Positions 33,029-40,172 of a stretch of DNA of 41,872 bases are shown here, piece by piece; position 1 is the first letter of the stretch, and the number at the start of each line of letters is the position of its first letter. The stretch is taken from contig CALAHF010000086.1 of NCBI GenBank assembly GCA_937891465.1, positions 1 to 41,872 on the forward strand, in the 5' to 3' direction. The DNA comes from an uncultured Verrucomicrobiales bacterium (GTDB lineage: Bacteria > Verrucomicrobiota > Verrucomicrobiia > Verrucomicrobiales > DEV007). The notes beneath the pieces were generated by a model. It did no database searches. It was not told the origin of the DNA and saw nothing but the letters and a program-made list of their open reading frames with translations. A program made the translations under genes and the position numbers.

Positions 33029-33544
33029 TTATTCTGGCTCCGGTTGAGGCTTGTCCCGCACGGCAATATTGCTTGGAGAAACGTCGGTTTGGAAAATCCC
33101 AAGAACTTCGAGCTCGGTCAGGACTTCGCGGACTTTTTCGAAGTCTTCAGAGCCGAATTAGTTCTCTTTATCGGCCCACCATTCGCGGCTGAAAGGAGGA
33201 AACCACGCAGGGAGTTCGTCGAGGTAGGCGCTCGCGAAACCGAGGACGAAGGGGCGGGGAACGAGTGAAATCTGGAGAATCAAAAGTTCGTCATCTGCGT
33301 TCAATAATTCAGGAACAGAGAATTCGTTTATCTTCGAGATGTTTTTATCTTGAAGCCTCAGATAGACTGCTTTTTCGCGAGCGAAGGCGGAATCATCCTC
33401 AAAAACCTTCACCACGCTCGTGGACATTGGACCAGACGAGACTTCAAAAACGGAGCCATGAATTCCGAATCCGATCTTTCTGACAACTTCCAGAGTGGAA
33501 ATTTGAAGATAAGAAGCGAGGTTGACTTCTTGATCAGAATTCAT
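33029..33544 (-). pseudogene. Protein kinase-like fold protein with in-frame TAA
   Basis: The frame from ATG 33544 shows kinase N-lobe features: a glycine loop IGFGIHGSV (24-32), an ATP-site-type Lys in VVKVF (K46), a helix-C-type Glu in FAREKAVYL (E57) and a hinge-like LLILQISLV. A TAA at 33160-33158 stops it after residue 128. The same frame then continues FGSEDFEKVREVLTELEVLG and IFQTDVSPSNIAV, whose D-V-S-P-S-N (Asp154, Asn159) has the spacing of a kinase catalytic loop. It ends at TAA 33031-33029. HRD is QTD and no DFG follows, so even the intact form may be a small or inactive kinase. The single stop could be a lesion or sequence error. Confidence 0.6.
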
Positions 33545-33555
33545 TTGTTTTAACC

Positions 33556-33843
33556 ATGAGCGGACACACTTCAATCATTCACCTGAAACTCGATGTCAAT
33601 GGTGAGCTGTTCAAAATTACCCACTTGGGCCCAGATTATTTCCGCCTTGAAGAAAACCCTATGATCCCTAAAGGAACGGTGAAGCTTCATAAGCTGATCG
33701 ACGGCAATCACGATATTTGGGAGATCGAATTAAAGTCTGCGATTCCGGCAAATTGCATGGATAAAATTTCTTTTACTCCAGTACGAATAATTCAGGATAT
33801 TCGGGTAAGTGCCCACTCTGTTGCCGATCCGGTTTCAGCTTAA
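33556..33843 (+). CDS. Hypothetical protein (95 aa)
   Basis: A small soluble protein beginning MSGHTSIIHLKLDVNGELFK, with a beta-rich middle (GTVKLHKLIDGNHDIWEIEL) and C-terminal RIIQDIRVSAHSVADPVSA. I do not recognise it. Its ATG is only 11 bases from the divergent ATG of the kinase-like gene, so the two promoters must lie within each other's coding region or leader. It is followed 20 bases later by moaE on the same strand. Confidence 0.6.
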   Translation: MSGHTSIIHLKLDVNGELFKITHLGPDYFRLEENPMIPKGTVKLHKLIDGNHDIWEIELKSAIPANCMDKISFTPVRIIQDIRVSAHSVADPVSA

Positions 33844-33863
33844 AACCTAAGCAGAGAGAATTC

Positions 33864-34265
33864 GTGGGCGTCTCCATCTCAGAACAATCGATCGCGGAAG
33901 TCGAGGCCGCGTTCCTCCCATCGGAGAAACACGGCGCCGATATCCGATTCCATGGGGCAGTGCGGGATTCTGAGGATGAACGTCCCATCTCAGGGATCGA
34001 ATACAGCCACTACGAAGGCATGGCGTTGGTGGAGTTGGAGAAGATCGCCCGGGAAATGGCGGATTCAGAAATTGCGCATCTCGTTGCGATTCACCATAAA
34101 ATCGGATTTGTCTCTAACGGCGAAGCTTCGATCGTCATTCGGGTGCAGACTCCGCACAGTGCTGATGCGTTTCGGATTACCGCCGAATATTTACGCCGAA
34201 TCAAGGCGAGCGTGCCGATTTGGAAAAAGCCGATTTTTGCGGATACTGACACGTCGGCGGCTTGA
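33864..34265 (+). CDS. moaE: Molybdopterin synthase catalytic subunit-like (MoaE)
   Basis: MoaE, with MoaD, inserts the dithiolene sulfurs of molybdopterin. The 133-residue product has DIRFHGAVRDSEDE, SGIEYSHYEGMALVELEKI and IKASVPIWKK, where both catalytic-type lysines (eight-residue spacing K-x6-K) are kept. Several usually invariant residues differ: HR-G is HK-G (IHHKIGF), HR-x-x-AF is HSADAF, and WKKE is WKKP, and the C-terminus is short. Start is GTG 33864 (AGAGA upstream). moaD is not adjacent. It may serve the same cofactor as MobA-FdhD at 19957. Confidence 0.82.
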   Translation: MGVSISEQSIAEVEAAFLPSEKHGADIRFHGAVRDSEDERPISGIEYSHYEGMALVELEKIAREMADSEIAHLVAIHHKIGFVSNGEASIVIRVQTPHSADAFRITAEYLRRIKASVPIWKKPIFADTDTSAA

Positions 34266-34296
34266 CTTGGATTCGCTGTCGCCGCTACAAGTTAGA

Positions 34297-35649
34297 ATGC
34301 GATTTGCACTCCTGCTTTTTCTTCTGCCGATGCTCGCGTTGGCGGAACCTGTCGTCACCAACCACGAACCCGACTCCGAAGTTCGGTATCCCGTCGTGTT
34401 GTTGCGTGGGACGATCGATGAGAAGGCGACCGAGATCACCGCCAAGACAGAGCGTGGAAAAATCGAAGGTCGCGTTCGCGATGGAAAATTCAAAGTTCTT
34501 GCCGAACTGGCTCCCGGGGAAAACAAAATTGAGCTCACTTCCGATTCAGGAAAAAAAACTGAATGGGTTCTTAATTTTAAAAAGCAGACCAATCCGTATT
34601 ACGTCCGCGTCATCTGGATGACAGATAAATCGGGCGCGACCGACTACGCGACCAGCTATGAAAACGATCCTCAAAACTACGAAGAGAAACTCGATGTCGC
34701 GGCGAAAATGTTGCAAACCTTCACCGCTGAACGGCTTTTTGATACCGGATACGGACGCAAGACCTTCCGGCTGGAGCTTGATGACTCCGGCAAAACGAAA
34801 ATCCATACGCTGGCCGCTCCGAAGGGAGCGTCTCATTATTACAAAATCGGCGATCAGCAGTGGTACCGTGAGATCAATCAGTGGATTAATAAAAAATATC
34901 CCGATCCATTTGCCAAAAATATCGTGATCGCGGCCTACACGCGAAAAGATCCTGAAACGGGAAAGATGAAAGCTCACACCGCTCTCGGTGGCGGAAATCA
35001 AGGACTGTTTGGTGGAGCGTCTGTTTTCAGCTGGCCGGATAATCTACAAGACATCACGACGACTTTTCTCAGTGATGAAATTGTCGATCCGAAGCAAGTG
35101 CACGATGATTCAGCGGGGCGTCACACCATCTGGGGGCTGGCAGCAACAACGCTCGGGGCAACGCTTCACGAAATGGGGCATGCATTTGGTTTGCCTCATT
35201 GCACCGATGGATTTGGCATCATGACGCGTGGGTTTGATCGCATCAATCGGGCTTTCACCTTCGTTGATCCTCCCAGCCGTCAGAATTTGACCGAGCGTGT
35301 TTTTCGTGACGATCAGGTTGGTTATTTTGCGCCGGTCAGCGGTTCATATTTGCAATGGAGTCCGTGGTTTCAGCTTGATAAGCCAGCGATCGAAGACAAA
35401 GCCCGCCCCCAAATTCAATTCGATGGCACGACCGGCGAAATTATCGTCGAATCAAAATTTCCCATTCGTTGGCTTGGATTGTGGAAAAAAGACAATGTCG
35501 CGAAATTCAAAGAGTTCACCGGAGAGCAGAAAAAAGTCACCGTTTCATCAGAAGAGTGGAAAGCGCTGATGGGCGGCGATGAACTTTCCAACATCTCAGC
35601 AGTTTCCGAAAATGGATACGGTGGCCGAATAAAGATTAATCGTGAGTGA
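34297..35649 (+). CDS. Exported zincin metallopeptidase (HExxHxxGxxH)
   Basis: A signal peptide (MRFALLLFLLPMLALA) leads into an Ig-like region (about 17-100; NHEPDSEVRYPVVLLRGTID). The catalytic domain has HEMGHAFGLPH (residues 291-301), the extended zinc motif of metzincin-like enzymes, and the expected Met after it in GIMTRGFDRINRAF. ALGGGNQGLFGGASVFSWP and the HDDSAGRHTIW approach match the 'putative peptidase family' typified by yeast YIL108W, which I know mainly from fungi. The C-terminal ~100 residues (QIQFDGTTGEIIVESKFPI) form a beta-rich addition. It starts 31 bases after moaE, likely by chance orientation. Substrate unknown. Confidence 0.85.
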   Translation: MRFALLLFLLPMLALAEPVVTNHEPDSEVRYPVVLLRGTIDEKATEITAKTERGKIEGRVRDGKFKVLAELAPGENKIELTSDSGKKTEWVLNFKKQTNPYYVRVIWMTDKSGATDYATSYENDPQNYEEKLDVAAKMLQTFTAERLFDTGYGRKTFRLELDDSGKTKIHTLAAPKGASHYYKIGDQQWYREINQWINKKYPDPFAKNIVIAAYTRKDPETGKMKAHTALGGGNQGLFGGASVFSWPDNLQDITTTFLSDEIVDPKQVHDDSAGRHTIWGLAATTLGATLHEMGHAFGLPHCTDGFGIMTRGFDRINRAFTFVDPPSRQNLTERVFRDDQVGYFAPVSGSYLQWSPWFQLDKPAIEDKARPQIQFDGTTGEIIVESKFPIRWLGLWKKDNVAKFKEFTGEQKKVTVSSEEWKALMGGDELSNISAVSENGYGGRIKINRE

Positions 35650-35655
35650 GATTTC

Positions 35656-35700
35656 ACGAATCAATAGGGTTCATTCGCCGAACAGACCCTATTGGTTCGA
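35656..35700. repeat. 45-bp palindrome family, copy 10
   Basis: Left arm ACGAATCAATAGGGT, right arm ACCCTATTGGTTCGA, loop TCATTCGCCGAACAG. It begins 7 bases after the metallopeptidase stop. Confidence 0.88.
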
Positions 35701-35709
35701 AAAACCTCT

Positions 35710-35753
35710 ACGATCCAACCCTGTTGGCTCGTAGATAGACCCTGTTGAATCGT
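35710..35753. repeat. 45-bp palindrome family, copy 11 (rearranged left arm)
   Basis: ACGATCCAACCCTGTTGGCTCGT is followed by AGATAGACCCTGTTGAATCGT. The right half is standard; the left half itself looks like a short hairpin of the same letters, as if two right arms had recombined. Tandem with copy 10, 9 bases apart, ahead of algI. Confidence 0.75.
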
Positions 35754-35814
35754 GAAATCGCCTCTTGCATCGTGAGCGGTCTCGCGACAGGATTCGCCTC
35801 ACTTTTTTACTGCC

Positions 35815-37236
35815 GTGGTTTTCTCGTCCCACATCTTCCTTTTCTACTTTTTACCCATCGCGTTGTTGCTCTACTACGCGTCTCCGCGGGTGATGAAGCA
35901 CCTCATACTCACGTTGGTGAGTTATGTCTTTTACGGCTGGTGGAATCCGTGGTTCACCCTGTTGATGCTGGGCTCTACGATCATTGATTACGGCTGCGGG
36001 AAGATGATCACGGCCGAAGGGGCGTCGCATAAAAAACGGAAAACAGGGATGTTGATCTCAGTTTTTATGAACCTGGGGGTGCTCGCCTTTTTTAAATACA
36101 CGACGTTTTTTGCAGGAAATGTCAGCGGACTTTCTGAAATGCTGGGGATGGGCACGGCGGAGCTGCCAGAGTTTTTCTATAACATTGTGCTGCCGGTCGG
36201 GATCTCGTTTTATACGTTTCAGTCGATGAGTTACTCGATCGATTTGTACCGGGGTCATGCGGTTCCCGCGAGAAATTTTATCGATTTTGCCTGTTATGTT
36301 TCGATGTTTCCCCAGCTCGTGGCGGGGCCGATCGTTCGTTATGGAAGCGTTGCGGATCAGCTTCGGCAGCGCGATCACACGCTGCCCGGATTTGTTGAGG
36401 GTTTCACCAGATTCAATTTTGGTTTTGCCAAAAAAATCATTCTCGCCAACCCAGTGGGAAATATCGCTGATGCCTGTTTCGGCGCGGGTGAGGGCGTTCT
36501 GAATACCCCAATGGCCTGGGTCGGGGTGATGGCTTACGCATTCCAGATTTACTTCGACTTCTCAGCGTATTCAGACATGGCGATTGGTCTCGGGCGCATG
36601 TTCGGCTTCCGTTTTCCGGAGAACTTTGATTCGCCTTACAAATCGAAATCGATCACCGAATTCTGGCGTCGCTGGCACATCTCGCTGTCGAGTTTCCTGC
36701 GTGACTATCTCTACATCCCGCTCGGTGGAAACCGGAAAGGCGAGGCGCGGACTTATATTAATTTGATGCTCGTTATGTTGATTGGAGGCCTCTGGCATGG
36801 ATCGCAGTGGACGTTCATCGCCTGGGGGGCAATTCACGGCGGGATGCTGGCGCTGGAGCGTTTGATGGGGAAAAAATCGTGGTTTGGAAAAATGCCGGGA
36901 CAGCTCCGCGTTGTGATCACATTTGGCGTCGTTTTAATTACGTGGGTGTTTTTCCGTGCGGAGACTTTCGAAGTCGCGACGCACTATTTGGGCTCGATGT
37001 TCGGCTTCGGCGGCGATGCGCCGGCGGCTGACTTATTGCAGGCCACTCAAATCCGACCAGCGACAATTTTTTATCTCGTGCTCTGCTCGGTGGTGACTTG
37101 GTTCATGCCGCACACCGCGAAATTTTTGGAAAAAACCAGTGGGTGGAAGATCGCGTTGAGCCTGATTTTATTGGCCGTCAGCGTGCGACTCCTATATACG
37201 CAGGGAGCGAATCCGTTCCTCTACTTTCAATTCTAA
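35815..37236 (+). CDS. algI: MBOAT-family O-acyltransferase, AlgI-like
   Basis: AlgI-type MBOAT proteins pass acetyl groups across the inner membrane for polysaccharide O-acetylation. The 473-residue protein has about eleven membrane helices and the family signature: PQLVAGPIVRYGSVADQL, YFDFSAYSDMAIGLGRMFGF, ENFDSPYKSKSITEFWRRWH with the conserved His, FLRDYLYIPLGGNRKGE and LWHGSQWTFIAWGAIHGG with the second His. The start is GTG (35815, read VVFSSHIFLFYF). It is the first of three genes: the next starts right after its TAA. Confidence 0.95.
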   Translation: MVFSSHIFLFYFLPIALLLYYASPRVMKHLILTLVSYVFYGWWNPWFTLLMLGSTIIDYGCGKMITAEGASHKKRKTGMLISVFMNLGVLAFFKYTTFFAGNVSGLSEMLGMGTAELPEFFYNIVLPVGISFYTFQSMSYSIDLYRGHAVPARNFIDFACYVSMFPQLVAGPIVRYGSVADQLRQRDHTLPGFVEGFTRFNFGFAKKIILANPVGNIADACFGAGEGVLNTPMAWVGVMAYAFQIYFDFSAYSDMAIGLGRMFGFRFPENFDSPYKSKSITEFWRRWHISLSSFLRDYLYIPLGGNRKGEARTYINLMLVMLIGGLWHGSQWTFIAWGAIHGGMLALERLMGKKSWFGKMPGQLRVVITFGVVLITWVFFRAETFEVATHYLGSMFGFGGDAPAADLLQATQIRPATIFYLVLCSVVTWFMPHTAKFLEKTSGWKIALSLILLAVSVRLLYTQGANPFLYFQF

Positions 37237-37908
37237 ATGAGCACTCCGGTGAAATACTCCCTGATCGGCTGCGCGGTTTTCGTGATCGCGATCGTTGGGG
37301 TATTTGTTTTGGTCGGGCCGAAGGAAGTTCTGTCTTCGATCCTCTTTTCACTGTCGAATGATACGGAATTCGCCCCGGGATTTTCCCAAGATGAGTTCGA
37401 TAAAATCAAAATTGGCGATCCGGAATCAGCGGTTATTTCAGCCGTCGGAAAACCTATTTCGGAATACAAGTCAGAGGCCTACACCAAAATTGCTTTTGCG
37501 GGGGCGCCGAATCCAGAATTTCGAAAGGAAGGAATCGTTCGCGGGGATGTGGACTACACAACGTTCACTTTTTCCACAGATGGGACTTTGAAGTCGGCTC
37601 ATGGCCAGAAATTCATATCCCGTACTGGCGGCGGAATGAGCAATATAGAAATAACTTTTCAAATGGGAGATGCGCAGAATTTTTTGGGAATTAAAAATTC
37701 GGAAATAGAGGCTCTAAAAAAAACGGGAGCAACGCAGGCTGTGATTGAGGCCAAGTATGGAAAGCCAGCTGAGTTTTTTGAATCGACCGTGGTGCGCGGG
37801 CTGATTTACTCGCGCTCGCCGAGTAGTGATAATTATCATCAGCGTAAGATCGGGTTAGATGAAGCGGGTAATGTCGCAAAAATTGTAAACAAACGGTATT
37901 GGGATTGA
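37237..37908 (+). CDS. Membrane-anchored protein with two BamE/SmpA-like repeats
   Basis: One N-terminal helix (YSLIGCAVFVIAIVGVFVLV, about 7-26) anchors a 195-residue domain. Two segments share the pattern of small outer-membrane lipoproteins of the SmpA/OmlA/BamE fold: FDKIKIGDPESAVISAVGKP (about 53-72) and ALKKTGATQAVIEAKYGKP (about 157-175), each ending in the G-K-P turn. The family call is by eye. The gene starts with no gap after algI and ends 6 bases before the AlgJ-like gene, so it belongs to the O-acetylation operon, perhaps as a scaffold in the periplasm. Confidence 0.6.
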   Translation: MSTPVKYSLIGCAVFVIAIVGVFVLVGPKEVLSSILFSLSNDTEFAPGFSQDEFDKIKIGDPESAVISAVGKPISEYKSEAYTKIAFAGAPNPEFRKEGIVRGDVDYTTFTFSTDGTLKSAHGQKFISRTGGGMSNIEITFQMGDAQNFLGIKNSEIEALKKTGATQAVIEAKYGKPAEFFESTVVRGLIYSRSPSSDNYHQRKIGLDEAGNVAKIVNKRYWD

Positions 37909-37914
37909 AAAATC

Positions 37915-39783
37915 ATGAGTGAACAGAAAATGGAAAACCCCTACGACAAATTTGGCGCGCATCCCTGCAAGGTGACTGCGGGCCGGGTGTCGTTGTGGAT
38001 TTTCTCGATTCTGTTTTTGTTGGGAATTTCAATTCCGCCGATTCTGCGAAACGTAAACGACGCGAAAAAAACGGAAAGCCGTTGGGTGCCGGTGCTCGAA
38101 TTCTGGAATTTTCCTAATGCAAAAGACGACGATGCCCTGGCAGCGAAAAAGAAGAAGAGCAGCAAAATTAAACGAACGGAGCCAAGTTTGCGGGATCACT
38201 TGGGAGCGGTTGAAAATGAAATCAAAGCGGCTGGTTTTTGCAAAAGTATCGCGAAGAATGATCAGAAAATCATCACGTCGGTTTTTAATGAAGGAAATTT
38301 GAAGGTCACAGTTGGTCGTGACGGATGGTATTTTTATCAGCCGGGAATCGACGGGTTGGCTGGATATGGTCCGCTAAAAGCTGAGCCTGATAGCGTGACG
38401 AAAGATCCTGATCGCCCAGAGTGGTTCGCTCAGCTGCCGGTGATTGAGAAATTCACAAAGCAGCTGAGAGAACGTGGCATCGAACTGATGCTTGTCCCGG
38501 TTCCGGTGAAACCGATGATTCATCCTGAGTTTTTGAGCGAGGGAATCAAAGCTCCGTTGCGCCATAGGGATCAGGAGGCGCTTTATGAAAAGCTTCGGGG
38601 AATGGGAATTGATCTGGTGGATCTGACCGATGACTTGATGATGTGGAAGGCCGATTTAAACGAAGGCGAAGCACTTTATTTGAAACAGGACACCCATTGG
38701 ACTCACGACACGATGGAACGAGTTGCAGCAGTTGTGGCCGAGCGAGTGAAAGCAAAATCCTGGTATGGCGATGTCGCGAAAAATCTCGAAGTGAAAACGG
38801 AGTCGGTAAAACGAGAATGGGTGGGGGATATGGTCAACATGCTGACCGAGGATTCACCGGGCGAAAATTATTCTGCGGAAACCCAAAAGATAGTCCGCGT
38901 GCTCGATTCGAAAACTGGCGCCCCACCAGCCTCAGATTTGGGGTCACCAATTGCTTTGTTGGGAGATTCCTTCGTGAACGTTTTCGACACCCCGAGCATT
39001 GGTTTCGGGAAAGACGGAGAAACAGCGATCGGGGCCGGATTTGCCGCAACGCTGGCGAAATTACTCGGAACGCATCTCCAAGTCCACACAGCTAATGGCG
39101 GTGGTGCGACAGACGTGCGGAAGGCGTTTGCGGGGAGCGGAAAGAACGTCGTGGAAAACAAAAAACTCGTGATATGGACGATTGCTTCTCGCGATTTGTT
39201 GTTGTCTGAAACGCCGGGGAATAAAGCCGGGGTGATGTGGCGTGATGCTCAGTTTTCAAAGCGGGACGTCGCTATTCCAGAAAATCCGGTAGATGAAAAT
39301 GCCCCTAAACTGGAGCCGACGTTGATTTTAACCGGAAAGCTGAAAGAGCGTTCATCACTCGATGATCCCAAGCAAACGCCTTATGCGGAATCGCTGTATT
39401 CGGCGCTCTTTGATGTCGTGAAAGTTGAGAAAGGTAAATACGCTGAATCCGAAGCGATGGTTTTTCTCTGGGGATTTAAGGATCGAAAATTCATTGCTGA
39501 AACTAAACTTCAAGTCGGTGACGAAGTTCGCCTCGAACTCGTTCCGTTGCCTGCAGTTACCACGGTGAAAGGCATTAACAAAGCGGATGATCTTTTTGCT
39601 GATCTTCCTCAGTTTTTTGCGCTGAAGCCCGGGCTGAAAGAAGAAACAAAACCTGCGACTAAAGTTATTGGACCATTGAAAATACCATGCGGTTTCATTT
39701 TCTTCGTAATTGGTATCGTCGCTTACGTGATCATCGGTCTGACAATTCAATTTCGCCAACGACGCGCGGCGCCGGTCGCATAA
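37915..39783 (+). CDS. AlgJ/AlgX-like SGNH O-acetyltransferase
   Basis: The periplasmic partner of AlgI, which attaches the acetyl group to the polysaccharide. N-terminal helix about 24-44, then an AlgX-type SGNH domain: GRDGWYFYQPGIDGLAGYG, IELMLVPVPVKPMIHPEFL, DTHW (259-262, catalytic Asp/His pair), and LLGDSFVNVF (Ser352 nucleophile). HTANGGGATDVRKAF and VIWTIASRDL follow. The C-terminal ~150 residues form an extra domain and a second membrane helix (IPCGFIFFVIGIVAYVIIGL) with a basic end. With 622 residues it is longer than AlgJ (about 390); the added domain and second anchor are unusual. The catalytic triad is complete. Confidence 0.85.
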   Translation: MSEQKMENPYDKFGAHPCKVTAGRVSLWIFSILFLLGISIPPILRNVNDAKKTESRWVPVLEFWNFPNAKDDDALAAKKKKSSKIKRTEPSLRDHLGAVENEIKAAGFCKSIAKNDQKIITSVFNEGNLKVTVGRDGWYFYQPGIDGLAGYGPLKAEPDSVTKDPDRPEWFAQLPVIEKFTKQLRERGIELMLVPVPVKPMIHPEFLSEGIKAPLRHRDQEALYEKLRGMGIDLVDLTDDLMMWKADLNEGEALYLKQDTHWTHDTMERVAAVVAERVKAKSWYGDVAKNLEVKTESVKREWVGDMVNMLTEDSPGENYSAETQKIVRVLDSKTGAPPASDLGSPIALLGDSFVNVFDTPSIGFGKDGETAIGAGFAATLAKLLGTHLQVHTANGGGATDVRKAFAGSGKNVVENKKLVIWTIASRDLLLSETPGNKAGVMWRDAQFSKRDVAIPENPVDENAPKLEPTLILTGKLKERSSLDDPKQTPYAESLYSALFDVVKVEKGKYAESEAMVFLWGFKDRKFIAETKLQVGDEVRLELVPLPAVTTVKGINKADDLFADLPQFFALKPGLKEETKPATKVIGPLKIPCGFIFFVIGIVAYVIIGLTIQFRQRRAAPVA

Positions 39784-39807
39784 CCAAGACGCTCCAAGAT
39801 CTTGCTT

Positions 39808-40029
39808 GTCATCCTGAGAAGGAGGCACGACGCCGAAGGAGCCCGTTCGGAGTAAAAATTTTCCCAAGTTGAGAACGCCAACATCGCCGGACAGCCTGCA
39901 GTGGCTCCGGTCTGGAGCATCGGGCCGTTCCATCCGCTGACTTAGGGAATCGGGAAGATGGTTTTATTTTCCGAAAATCACTGATTCCGGCAGGGATCCT
40001 TCGTTGTCGTGCCTCCGCCTCAGGATGAC
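39808..40029. mobile_element. MITE-like element with 37-bp inverted repeats
   Basis: The left end (39808-39844, GTCATCCTGAG ... CGAAGGA-CCC) and the reverse complement of the right end (39993-40029) agree at 32 of 37 positions. The blocks GTCATCCTGAG, GGAGGCACGAC and CGAAGGA are identical. The ~148-base interior holds no ORF and contains a small hairpin (CCGGA ... TCCGG near 39888-39910). It lies in the 389-base gap between the convergent algJ-like and pgk genes. GTCATCCTGAG...GAAGGAT-type repeats occur in many bacterial genomes; an origin as a transposon end remnant is inference. Confidence 0.65.
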
Positions 40030-40101
40030 GGTAATTTTATTTTTTGGAGATGGGGAAGCGGTGTTTGGTTTTCGAAAATCATCGGGCTTCCCGTCACACG
40101 A

Positions 40102-40137
40102 AAAAAGGCGAGTCAGCACCAAGCCAACTCGCCTTTT
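40102..40137 (-). terminator. Terminator of pgk (works in both directions)
   Basis: AAAAAGGCGAGT and ACTCGCCTTTTT form a perfect 12-bp stem around a 12-base loop. It is 35 bases after the pgk stop on the minus strand and could also stop transcripts from the algJ side. Confidence 0.88.
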
Positions 40138-40172
40138 TCGAAAAGAAATCTGATCTTAAAAATCGGAGAATC

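Noticed and set aside
5798-35753. CRISPR array
   Set aside because: The palindromes are dispersed singly or in pairs, without regular spacers or cas genes.
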